From: Dehalococcoidales bacterium
Lineage (GTDB): Bacteria; Chloroflexota; Dehalococcoidia; Dehalococcoidales; JAQTVP01
Assembly: GCA_028707015.1 (NCBI GenBank)
Contig: JAQTVP010000115.1
Coordinates: 1-5,400, forward strand
Direction: 5' to 3'
DNA: 5,400 nucleotides
How positions within the stretch are numbered: position 1 is the first letter of the stretch; each line of letters starts with the position of its first letter. Below the pieces are notes generated by a model. It did not search any database and was not told the origin of the DNA. It saw nothing but the letters and a program-made list of their open reading frames with translations. Shown in pieces: positions 1 through 4,964 of the stretch. The position numbers and the translations under genes were made by a program.

Positions 1-2
1 AG

Positions 3-473
3 TTATTTTTCCTCTATAGTTATTTTTACTATAGCATCACCATTCTTAAGTGTTTTAAGAATATCCATGCCATTTATTAGCTGACCAAATACCGAGTGGT
101 GATTATCAAGATGGGGTTGTGGTGCATAGGTTATGAAAAACTGAGAGCCATTTGTATTGGGTCCGGCATTAGCCATTGATAGTGCCCCGGTTAAATGGGT
201 ATGCTTAGTGAATTCATCACCAAATTTATAACCCGGTCCACCAGTCCCACTTCCGGTCGGGTCTCCACCCTGCGCCATAAAATCAGGAATAACACGATGG
301 AATGTTGTGTTATCATAGAATCCCTCACGTGCCAGAAACACGAAATTGTTTACTGTTAGCGGAACATCACCAGCGAATAGTTCCAGTACTATATCTCCCT
401 TGCTTGTTTCAATAGTTGCAGAATATTGCTTACTGGTATCAAGTATCATTGATGGTGGTATCGAGTAACTCAT
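3..473 (-). CDS. Cyclophilin-type peptidyl-prolyl cis-trans isomerase, complete
   Basis: This 156-residue protein should catalyse cis-trans isomerisation of Xaa-Pro bonds, helping proteins fold. No signal peptide is visible, so it is probably cytoplasmic. The cyclophilin fold covers about residues 18-154. The signature FHRVIPDFMAQGGD spans 58-71 and gives the catalytic Arg60 with Phe65, Met66 and Gln68 (Arg55, Phe60, Met61 and Gln63 in human CypA). MANAGPNTNGSQFF at 100-113 and the LDNHHSVFG stretch with His126 are also canonical. The position of CypA Trp121, which governs cyclosporin binding, is His121 here, as in many bacterial members, so weak cyclosporin sensitivity is expected from family knowledge. 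The stop codon lies at positions 3-5, so the gene is complete. ATG at 473 is preferred over the internal Met9 because the residues between resemble the extension of close homologues. The only ribosome-binding candidate (GAGG, about 14 nt upstream) is poor. Its upstream region is repeat copy A, seven bases from the start. The class is certain; the taxon is inferred. Confidence 0.96.
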   Translation of the reverse strand: MSYSIPPSMILDTSKQYSATIETSKGDIVLELFAGDVPLTVNNFVFLAREGFYDNTTFHRVIPDFMAQGGDPTGSGTGGPGYKFGDEFTKHTHLTGALSMANAGPNTNGSQFFITYAPQPHLDNHHSVFGQLINGMDILKTLKNGDAIVKITIEEK

Positions 474-480
474 AAAAATA

Positions 481-554
481 ATGTAACCTCACTTTTATAT
501 TTACTGAATATTATTTACTTTAGCAGTATATCCTCACAATTGGCAATAGGGCGA
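481..554 (+). repeat. Intergenic repeat, copy A (65/74 identical to 1722-1795)
   Basis: A 74-base stretch aligns without gaps, in the same orientation, to 1722-1795, with 65 matches and 9 mismatches (7 of them transitions). Similarity continues more weakly for about 15 bases to position 569. Both copies carry two ATTTACT boxes (499-505 and 513-519 here) separated by exactly 7 bases, and three of the nine mismatches fall in that spacer. Mismatches are spread over all codon positions and stops interrupt the frames, so the element is probably not coding. This copy occupies the region just upstream of the cyclophilin start and may hold its promoter or leader. A weak candidate on the minus strand is TTGCCA, 18 bases, TAAAGT. 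The function is unknown. Confidence 0.8.
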
Positions 555-588
555 TGTAAAGGTCATTTGATAAATGTTACCAGTTAAG

Positions 589-624
589 TTATTTTTTGCT
601 TACCTTTAGTTCTTTTCTAGCCAT
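589..624 (-). other. Possible 11-codon leader ORF (MARKELKVSKK) with a strong RBS
   Basis: On the minus strand, a GAGAAGGAG ribosome-binding sequence (628-636) sits three bases before an ATG that opens an 11-residue, Lys-rich frame ending in TAA. It lies about 115 bases upstream of the cyclophilin start and reads in the same direction, so it could be a leader peptide, a tiny gene, or the remains of a larger gene. The spacing is slightly short. Nothing else supports translation, and the peptide matches no family I recognise. Confidence 0.25.
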
Positions 625-668
625 TTTCTCCTTCTCTAAAATTTATTGTTCCCGTATAGTAATCTTGT

Positions 669-697
669 TTGACAATTATTATCAGTTAATCTATTTT
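669..697 (+). promoter_or_regulatory. Sigma70-type promoter of the mechanosensitive channel gene
   Basis: TTGACA (669-674), a 17-base spacer, then TATTTT (692-697) gives a perfect -35 box and a four-of-six -10 box at optimal spacing. The predicted transcription start is near 704, leaving a leader of about 25 bases. That leader has only weak purine runs and no convincing Shine-Dalgarno site. Confidence 0.65.
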
Positions 698-728
698 GTA
701 CAAAACAGGATTTTAAGATAAATAAATT

Positions 729-1694
729 ATGAGATTAAGATTGATAATTATAGGTTTACTAATACTCTTCAGTATTATTCTTTGGTTATTGCAAATAGAG
801 TTTACTAGCATTTATTTAACCAAGGCATTTTATACTGTCCTGTCTCTCTTAATCATCTATGTTGTCATAAAAATATTTTTCGAGCAAATGATAGCCAGAA
901 AAATCAAGGAGCCCAAAACACGATATTCAATGAAAAGAGTAGCCTCAATGCTTTCTATTGTTACCTTTATAACTGCAGGAATAGCAATCTGGGTTGATAA
1001 TATTCAGGCCTTATTAGTTTCCTATGGCATCCTTGCCGCTGGAGCAGCAGTGGCGCTACAAGACGTTTTTAGAAATTTCGCGGGGTCATTGGCAATATTC
1101 ATTACCGGCACATATCATATCGGAGACAGGATTGAAGTAAATTCTAAAATCGGTGATGTGGTGGACATTGGCATATTCTATACAACCTTACTAGAGACTA
1201 ATGAATGGGTAGATGGAGATCAGGCAACCGGGCGTCTCTCTGTTATACCGAACAGTGTGGTTTTATCTAGTGTAATTAACAATTATACTAAAGACCATCC
1301 ATATATTTGGGATGAAATAAGCATACCAATTACTTATGACAGCGATTGGGGGAAAGCCCTGCAGATTATTGAGAAAGTTATTGATACAGAAACAAAAGAG
1401 ATTACTCTAAATTCTGAAGCTTCTATATCAAAATTATCCGATAAATACTATCTACCCCAAAAATCAACAGAGCCCACAGTTTTTGCTACTTTAACTGATA
1501 ATTGGATTAATATGAATATTAGATATATTACAGAAGTGAGACAAAGAAGGATACTTAAAGATAGGCTAAATCGGATATTACTATCTGAATTAGCAAAAGT
1601 TGATAATATAACAATAGCATCTGAATCTATAAATGTTAGCATAAAAGGATTAGACGATAGGAAGATTACCCAAAACAATAGCAAAGACTCTTGA
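729..1694 (+). CDS. MscS-family small-conductance mechanosensitive ion channel
   Basis: This 321-residue inner-membrane protein belongs to the MscS family, whose members open under membrane tension and release solutes during osmotic downshock. Hydrophobic segments lie at about 4-24 and 32-52, followed by a basic loop (RKIKEPKTR, 57-65) and a further helix at 73-89. The pore-lining helix is the Ala/Gly-rich AAGAAVALQDVFRNFAGSL (103-121). Next comes the beta domain (GDRIEVNSKIGDVVDIG, 132-148) with the family hallmark IPNSVV...INNYT (173-187). The alpha/beta C-terminal domain follows, to about 300. Asp112 replaces the E. coli MscS kink glycine, as in many LQD-type homologues. The length is close to that of simple MscS proteins, so there is no large N-terminal extension. 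ATG at 729 is the first start downstream of the promoter. The gene is monocistronic, divergent from the cyclophilin gene, and bracketed by the two copies of the 74-base repeat. The family is clear; gating and ion selectivity cannot be read from sequence. Confidence 0.94.
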   Translation: MRLRLIIIGLLILFSIILWLLQIEFTSIYLTKAFYTVLSLLIIYVVIKIFFEQMIARKIKEPKTRYSMKRVASMLSIVTFITAGIAIWVDNIQALLVSYGILAAGAAVALQDVFRNFAGSLAIFITGTYHIGDRIEVNSKIGDVVDIGIFYTTLLETNEWVDGDQATGRLSVIPNSVVLSSVINNYTKDHPYIWDEISIPITYDSDWGKALQIIEKVIDTETKEITLNSEASISKLSDKYYLPQKSTEPTVFATLTDNWINMNIRYITEVRQRRILKDRLNRILLSELAKVDNITIASESINVSIKGLDDRKITQNNSKDS

Positions 1695-1721
1695 TTTATT
1701 ATCAAACACCTTTTGGAGATT

Positions 1722-1795
1722 ATGCAACTTCACTTTTATATTTACTGGATACAATTTACTTTAGTAGTATATCCGCACAATTGGTAATAGGGTGA
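1722..1795 (+). repeat. Intergenic repeat, copy B
   Basis: Second copy of the element at 481-554, in direct orientation, 27 bases after the channel gene's stop codon. The ATTTACT boxes are at 1740-1746 and 1754-1760. In this copy a 21-codon frame opens at 1722 behind a GGAG sequence, but copy A has a stop as its second codon and the substitutions are not biased to third positions, so coding is not supported. The copies are 1241 bases apart and enclose the whole channel gene, so a local duplication or a dispersed genomic repeat are both possible. Confidence 0.8.
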
Positions 1796-1856
1796 AGGGA
1801 AGATCCTTTGGCAAGTCCATTCGGCTATTTAGATGTTCAACATTTCTTTGCAGTTT

Positions 1857-1875
1857 ATTAACATGAAAAGTTAAT
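1857..1875. other. Weak inverted repeat in the convergent gap
   Basis: ATTAAC and GTTAAT form a six-pair stem around a seven-base loop, between the convergent channel and membrane-protein genes. It is AT-only apart from one pair and has no clear T-run on either side, so it is a poor terminator candidate. No better hairpin was seen in 1796-1959, which holds no gene. Confidence 0.2.
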
Positions 1876-1959
1876 GCCCCATAATTTGTTGCATTACAAT
1901 ATAGTTATGTGTAACAGAATTCGTTATAATCCAAACTACAAGGAACTATCATACCCATA

Positions 1960-2493
1960 TCACCATGATATTCCATATGTTCCAGTGTTACCATCAAGAA
2001 AGATTGGCAAGTGAGGAGGATAGAAAGTAAAGAGCATAAGAATTAGTGCCAGCAATATTATGAATGCAAGAGAAATAAAGCTTGTATACTTGGGTAGTTT
2101 TGGCGAAGTCATTATCTTGTAACTTGTCAATTGTCCAACTATAACAGCTAACAGAAATATAAGAATATCAACAATAAGAATCTCTTCCCCAATAACTGCT
2201 GTATATGCATAAAATACTAATCCTGTAATAATGGGTATGATATAGACCGCTACAACTTTCGCTACTAAAAAATTATTGGTATGGTCTCGCAAAAATCCAT
2301 ATTCTATGGCAGCAAACAGACACATAGGCCAAAAACCTTGCTTAAAGTGCTCCCAAACACTCTCATTAGCCGACGCGAATAAACCAACAATACTTGATTC
2401 ACCTGACCATTCGAAAACAAAGTGCAATAACGCACCAACAAGAAATACAAATATTATCCCAGATATTTCCCATCTTAGAACAAGTTTTTTCAT
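1960..2493 (-). CDS. Five-helix integral membrane protein, DUF6512-like
   Basis: A membrane protein of unknown function, 177 residues from the ATG at 2493, or 184 from an upstream TTG at 2514. Numbered from the TTG form, helices lie at about 16-35, 60-75, 84-106, 112-130 and 144-165. Conserved-looking motifs are RWEISGI (14-20), HFVFEWSGE (31-39), the polar stretch ANESVWEHFKQGFWP (49-63), and the C-terminal YPPHLPIF...NTGTYGI (165-182). I recognise this pattern as the DUF6512 family from memory; no function is established. The Glu, His and Trp residues beside the membrane could be functional, but that is inference. I prefer the ATG because homologues typically begin near MKKL..WEI, and because the best promoter (2524-2552) predicts a transcript starting almost at the TTG. 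Against this, AGGG stands four bases before the TTG while the ATG has only a weak purine run. The gene is convergent with the channel gene and divergent from the NYN gene. Confidence 0.85.
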   Translation of the reverse strand: MKKLVLRWEISGIIFVFLVGALLHFVFEWSGESSIVGLFASANESVWEHFKQGFWPMCLFAAIEYGFLRDHTNNFLVAKVVAVYIIPIITGLVFYAYTAVIGEEILIVDILIFLLAVIVGQLTSYKIMTSPKLPKYTSFISLAFIILLALILMLFTFYPPHLPIFLDGNTGTYGISW

Positions 2494-2523
2494 TACTCTA
2501 GTTCGTTTGTTCAATTTTCCCTG

Positions 2524-2552
2524 AATTTAATCCTAACTTGGTTAATTGTCAA
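2524..2552 (-). promoter_or_regulatory. Sigma70-type promoter of the DUF6512-like gene
   Basis: On the minus strand, TTGACA (2552-2547), a 17-base spacer and TAAATT (2529-2524) form a promoter with a perfect -35 box and a four-of-six -10 box. Initiation is expected near 2517, which gives a leader of about 24 bases to the ATG at 2493 but only about 3 bases to the TTG at 2514. It therefore bears on the choice of start codon. Confidence 0.55.
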
Positions 2553-2556
2553 CTGT

Positions 2557-2589
2557 AAAATTAAAAGAGGAGTATTTTTACTCCCCCTT
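2557..2589 (-). terminator. Terminator-like hairpin with T-tract, minus strand
   Basis: The stem GGAGTA/TACTCC (2569-2574 and 2579-2584) has a four-base loop and an outer AAG/CTT extension across a small internal loop. On the minus strand it is followed by CTTTTAATTTT, the pattern of a rho-independent terminator. It lies between two divergent genes, just upstream of the minus-strand promoter at 2524-2552. It could stop antisense transcription coming back from the NYN side, or act as an attenuator if a second promoter lies further upstream. A TATAAT at 2628-2623 is one weak candidate for that. Confidence 0.45.
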
Positions 2590-2679
2590 ACTTTATTAAA
2601 TATGTCAACTATATTAGCTACGATTATACAAACGCAGGAGATTTTATTATCGTGTAATACGACCAGATTGCCAAAAAGA

Positions 2680-2688
2680 TGCTATAAT
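2680..2688 (+). promoter_or_regulatory. Extended -10 promoter of the NYN-domain gene
   Basis: TGCTATAAT is a perfect extended -10 element (TGnTATAAT), which can work without a good -35 box. No TTGACA-like sequence sits at the right distance. The predicted start near 2695 gives a leader of about 47 bases before the ATG at 2742. Confidence 0.6.
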
Positions 2689-2741
2689 ACCGAGATATGT
2701 AAAATAAACTGTTAGCCCGCTTTAATAGGGATAAGTAATGT

Positions 2742-3353
2742 ATGGCTGAAAATAATTACTTCTTTGTCGATGGATCTTCCTTAATAACAGATGTCATTGC
2801 AATTAAAAAATCAGAAAAAGAGTTAAAGCTCAAAAAGCTTGATATCGTTAAATTCTACCAATATTTTTGTGGAGAAGAATTCGCAATGTTTCATTATAAT
2901 TCATACAAGCGTTTCGTTGTTTATTTTGTTAAACATGAAAATAGAATAGATGACAACATTATCATTCCATCTTTTAATACACCTGGGGCTGTAGCGGATT
3001 TACAGATAAAAAAATGCGGTAAAAGAATACCAGGTGGATCTGCTATTGATGCTTGGATTTCCAAACACAATCCGCCAAATAATGTTTTAGACCGATTAAA
3101 TAAATCCGAAAAAGCTGTAGACACGCAAATTTGTTGCGATGCTTTACAGTTAGCTAGCTATGGGAAGTTAGAACGACTATTCATTTATACAAACGATTAT
3201 TATTTTGTCCCACTTTGCCAGACATTAAAATCAATGGGATCTAATATTAGTTTATTTAGGCTACGAGAGAAATCCATAAATAAAGCTTTAGCTCAAGAAT
3301 GTGATTCCTTTTCAGTAGTTCAATTAGATAAACTAATTAGCTTATTTTCTTAA
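2742..3353 (+). CDS. NYN-domain (PIN-like) protein, putative ribonuclease
   Basis: This 203-residue, probably cytoplasmic protein belongs to the NYN group of PIN-like domains, which are metal-dependent RNases or RNA-processing proteins. The N-terminal strand FFVDGSSL (7-14) supplies the first acidic residue, Asp10. The hallmark second half is EKAVDTQICCDALQLASYGKLE (123-144), with Asp127 and Asp133, followed by LFIYTNDYYFVPLCQTLKSMG (146-166). The last motif corresponds to the family's SGDSDFVPL: Asp152 is kept, but the second acidic position is Tyr154. Three acidic positions therefore remain, and activity may be reduced or the metal site altered. An insertion of about 100 residues separates the halves. 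It includes KCGKRIPGGSAIDAW (91-105) and is longer than in minimal NYN proteins. AGGG ends 11 bases before the ATG. Substrate and pathway are unknown. Nothing links it to its neighbours, from which it is separated by its own promoter and by a convergent gene. Confidence 0.85.
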   Translation: MAENNYFFVDGSSLITDVIAIKKSEKELKLKKLDIVKFYQYFCGEEFAMFHYNSYKRFVVYFVKHENRIDDNIIIPSFNTPGAVADLQIKKCGKRIPGGSAIDAWISKHNPPNNVLDRLNKSEKAVDTQICCDALQLASYGKLERLFIYTNDYYFVPLCQTLKSMGSNISLFRLREKSINKALAQECDSFSVVQLDKLISLFS

Positions 3354-3358
3354 TAAGC
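3340..3358 (+). terminator. Weak hairpin spanning the NYN stop codon
   Basis: GCTTATT and AATAAGC form a perfect seven-pair stem with a five-base loop across the TAA stop. It is AT-rich and is not followed by a T-run, so intrinsic termination is doubtful. A second perfect inverted repeat, GATATA-GA-TATATC, lies at 3412-3425 in the same convergent gap. Either may mark the 3' end region; neither is convincing. Confidence 0.25.
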
Positions 3359-3469
3359 AATCTAACAAACTAACATCTAATTACTTTTCCGCCGTCCTAT
3401 TGGTTATTCAGGATATAGATATATCAACCCACGTAAAAGGAGTTATACCTTGCTAAGGAAAATATAGCT

Positions 3470-4414
3470 TTAAGCACTTTCAAAAAAGTTGCGTGGTCCG
3501 GTAACACAAAGATTATTCAATATTGCCTCGGAAACCCCCATATTTCGCAACTGGGTGAAAACTACGTTTTTTACGTAGAGATATCCGTGAGGATTATAAA
3601 CCGATCTCTCCTCTTCAGCCTTACGCCAGTCAGTATTAACATAGTTAATAGCCGACCGATCGTGTGATGGACAAAGGCGATCAGCCCATCCAGCATCTAT
3701 CAGTGTCTTCATGGTGTTAGTCCGAGCAGTTGGACTTGGAATACGTCCCGGATAGCGGTCCAGCCCTAGGTAGCAGCCTTGTTCCAAAAGCCAAGTAAGA
3801 TACTCAACATTGGTGGTATCGTTAGAATGGTCAAGCTTAATCCCCGCAGGGTTGACACCTTCCTCTTGCAAAACAGCTAATTGCTGTCTCCCTACCTCAC
3901 CCGGCGAGTAGGAGTGCAACATTATAGGAACACCGGTCCTAAGGTGAGCACGTCCAATTGCTCTTAAAATTTTCTGTGCCTGTGCAGTCATCTCACCATA
4001 GTCACTAGCTGCTTTCAGAATACCTGCCTTGACGCCTGTATTGGCAATACCCTCATCCACTTCCCGGACAAACACCTCAGTTAGCTGCTCAATAGAGGCC
4101 CCTTGAAAGAATTTTGGAATTTCCAGCCACCAACCAGACACAGCAATGATATTTACCCCACTAAGGCGCGATGCCTCAGTAATCAGATTCAAGTCCCGAC
4201 CAAGATCAGTGGTACTCGCATCAACAATGGTATCGACACCCCCTGCCTTAGTCCGTTTGAGTTCGTTTACAATACGCTCCAATGGATTATCGCCAAGAAG
4301 CTCAGAATAATCCTGATAGAGATCAGCAAAGCCAACTACCATGTGTTCGTGCATCAGGGTAAAACCAAGGTCCTTTGTATCAATAGGACCAAGTACAGAA
4401 TTTACTAACGCCAT
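3470..4414 (-). CDS. Phosphotriesterase-family metal-dependent hydrolase
   Basis: This 314-residue amidohydrolase-superfamily enzyme has the phosphotriesterase/lactonase (PTE) type of binuclear metal centre. All expected ligands are visible: His22 and His24 in the opening MHEHM, the probably carboxylated Lys134 in GILKAASD, His167 in MLHSYSP, His196 in LDHSND, and Asp252 in CPSHDRS. The C-terminal GPRNFF resembles the family's NPRRFF ending, so the TIM barrel is complete. Related enzymes hydrolyse lactones, including acyl-homoserine lactones, or organophosphates. The substrate here cannot be chosen from sequence, and the generic label is safest. There is no signal peptide. ATG at 4414 has an AAGGAG site (4425-4430) ten bases upstream and a consensus-like promoter further out. 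By eye the gene is richer in G and C than the NYN, DUF6512-like and HNH genes, which could mean a different origin or stronger coding selection. It is monocistronic and convergent with the NYN gene. Confidence 0.92.
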   Translation of the reverse strand: MALVNSVLGPIDTKDLGFTLMHEHMVVGFADLYQDYSELLGDNPLERIVNELKRTKAGGVDTIVDASTTDLGRDLNLITEASRLSGVNIIAVSGWWLEIPKFFQGASIEQLTEVFVREVDEGIANTGVKAGILKAASDYGEMTAQAQKILRAIGRAHLRTGVPIMLHSYSPGEVGRQQLAVLQEEGVNPAGIKLDHSNDTTNVEYLTWLLEQGCYLGLDRYPGRIPSPTARTNTMKTLIDAGWADRLCPSHDRSAINYVNTDWRKAEEERSVYNPHGYLYVKNVVFTQLRNMGVSEAILNNLCVTGPRNFFESA

Positions 4415-4424
4415 AATGTAAGCA

Positions 4425-4430
4425 CTCCTT
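4425..4430 (-). promoter_or_regulatory. Ribosome-binding site of the hydrolase gene
   Basis: AAGGAG on the minus strand lies ten bases before the ATG at 4414 and is the clearest Shine-Dalgarno site attached to an intact gene in this window. It supports that start. Confidence 0.65.
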
Positions 4431-4530
4431 CTTTTTCTATATTATTCAAACAGATATTTATTACATTTCGTGGAAAATACTGAGAACAAACTATCTTTAC
4501 TGTAATTCGCATTTCTCATTTCAACTAATG

Positions 4531-4544
4531 TGTAGTATATTACA
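4531..4544. promoter_or_regulatory. Operator-like palindrome over the -10 box
   Basis: TGTAGTATATTACA reads almost identically on both strands: only one symmetrical base pair breaks the dyad, giving TGTA-N-TATA-N-TACA. It covers the whole -10 box of the hydrolase promoter, the classic position for a repressor site. No regulator gene is present in the window, so the binding protein is unknown. Confidence 0.4.
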
Positions 4545-4565
4545 TTTCTGATTCTAAACTGTCAA
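4537..4565 (-). promoter_or_regulatory. Sigma70-type promoter of the hydrolase gene
   Basis: On the minus strand, TTGACA (4565-4560), a 17-base spacer and TAATAT (4542-4537) make one of the best promoter matches in the window. Initiation near 4530 gives a leader of roughly 115 bases. The 11-base sequence GAAATGTAATA overlaps the -10 box (4548-4538) and recurs in the leader at 4469-4459. Confidence 0.65.
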
Positions 4566-4632
4566 AGTATCTAACAATATCGAATATTACTATTGTCAGA
4601 GTATTCAATAGAGGTTGCTATCTCTAAAATAT

Positions 4633-4713
4633 ATGTACACTTTCATGCTGGCTATTACTATACTGTGGTCATCACCATCAGTTATTTTCGGATTATTAAG
4701 TACTGACTCTTAA
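4633..4713 (+). other. Doubtful 26-residue hydrophobic ORF
   Basis: A short frame from ATG 4633 (or 4645) to TAA encodes a mostly hydrophobic peptide that could span a membrane once (MLAITILW...SVIFGLL). It has no nearby ribosome-binding site: a GAGG lies 18 bases upstream. Its end overlaps the hairpin at 4692-4717. It may be a fragment of a lost membrane-protein gene or simply chance. Confidence 0.15.
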
Positions 4714-4723
4714 TAATAGGAGG
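4692..4723 (+). promoter_or_regulatory. Nine-pair hairpin abutting an orphan AGGAGG site
   Basis: ATTATTAAG (4692-4700) and CTTAATAAT (4709-4717) are perfect inverted repeats around an eight-base loop, and the next six bases are AGGAGG (4718-4723). No ATG follows at a usable distance. A TTG at 4733 gives only five codons before a stop. It may be a relic of a gene start whose coding part has decayed, or an operator. No promoter for it is clear. Confidence 0.35.
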
Positions 4724-4819
4724 CCAATAAAATTGTTATCTATAGTCTAATTTATCAACTGATGATTTTTATTCGTTGATTCCTAGCGCATTATAGTCTT
4801 TACTTTTAAATACAGTTGG

Positions 4820-4951
4820 AAAGGAGGAAAAATTAAACTAATCAATATCTGTAGAAGCTATGGCAAGCATTATAACTTACTGCACAATATTAGTGAAAAA
4901 GATTATAAGGTAAATAACAAAATTAATATATATCGAATGTGCAAATTGTAG
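4820..4951 (+). pseudogene. Probable remnant of an ABC-transporter ATPase N-terminus
   Basis: A near-perfect ribosome-binding site, AAAGGAGG (4820-4827), is followed after four bases by a frame opening with ATT (4832) and running 39 codons to TAG. The first residues read IKLINICRSYGK, then, after three residues, LLHNIS. This matches the start of many ABC-exporter ATPases (MIKLxNIxKSYGK...VLxNIS). The ATG expected just before Ile is missing, and after about 21 codons the similarity stops before any Walker A motif. I read this as a decayed, truncated gene whose ribosome-binding site survived. Initiation at ATT is conceivable but would give only a short peptide. The similarity is judged by eye over a short stretch, so confidence is moderate. 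Confidence 0.4.
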
Positions 4952-4957
4952 TATATT
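4952..4957 (+). promoter_or_regulatory. Candidate -10 box for a leaderless HNH-gene transcript
   Basis: TATATT ends seven bases before the ATG at 4965, so transcription from it would start at or next to the start codon. No -35 box is recognisable 16-18 bases upstream, and the area is AT-rich enough to give such boxes by chance. The lack of any Shine-Dalgarno sequence before this ATG is the main support. Confidence 0.25.
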
Positions 4958-4964
4958 ATTTATT

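Noticed and set aside
1448..1705. 85-codon minus-strand frame inside the channel gene
   Set aside because: It overlaps the well-supported MscS reading frame, shows no recognisable family and has no ribosome-binding site. It is a shadow frame.
1722..1787. 21-codon frame starting in repeat copy B behind GGAG
   Set aside because: The other repeat copy has TAA as its second codon and a further internal stop, and differences between copies are not concentrated at third codon positions.
3448..3458. CCTTGCTAAGG inverted repeat after the hydrolase stop codon
   Set aside because: The stem has four pairs and no T-run on the hydrolase strand, so it does not qualify as a terminator.
3435..3466. AAAAGGAG followed by a TTG frame (MLRKI) in the gap between the NYN and hydrolase genes
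   Set aside because: The frame is only five codons and purine runs of this kind are common in AT-rich gaps. It is noted only as a possible further orphan ribosome-binding site.
4103..4408. 101-codon plus-strand frame antisense to the hydrolase
   Set aside because: It lies entirely within a gene that has all catalytic ligands, and its translation shows no domain. It is a shadow frame.
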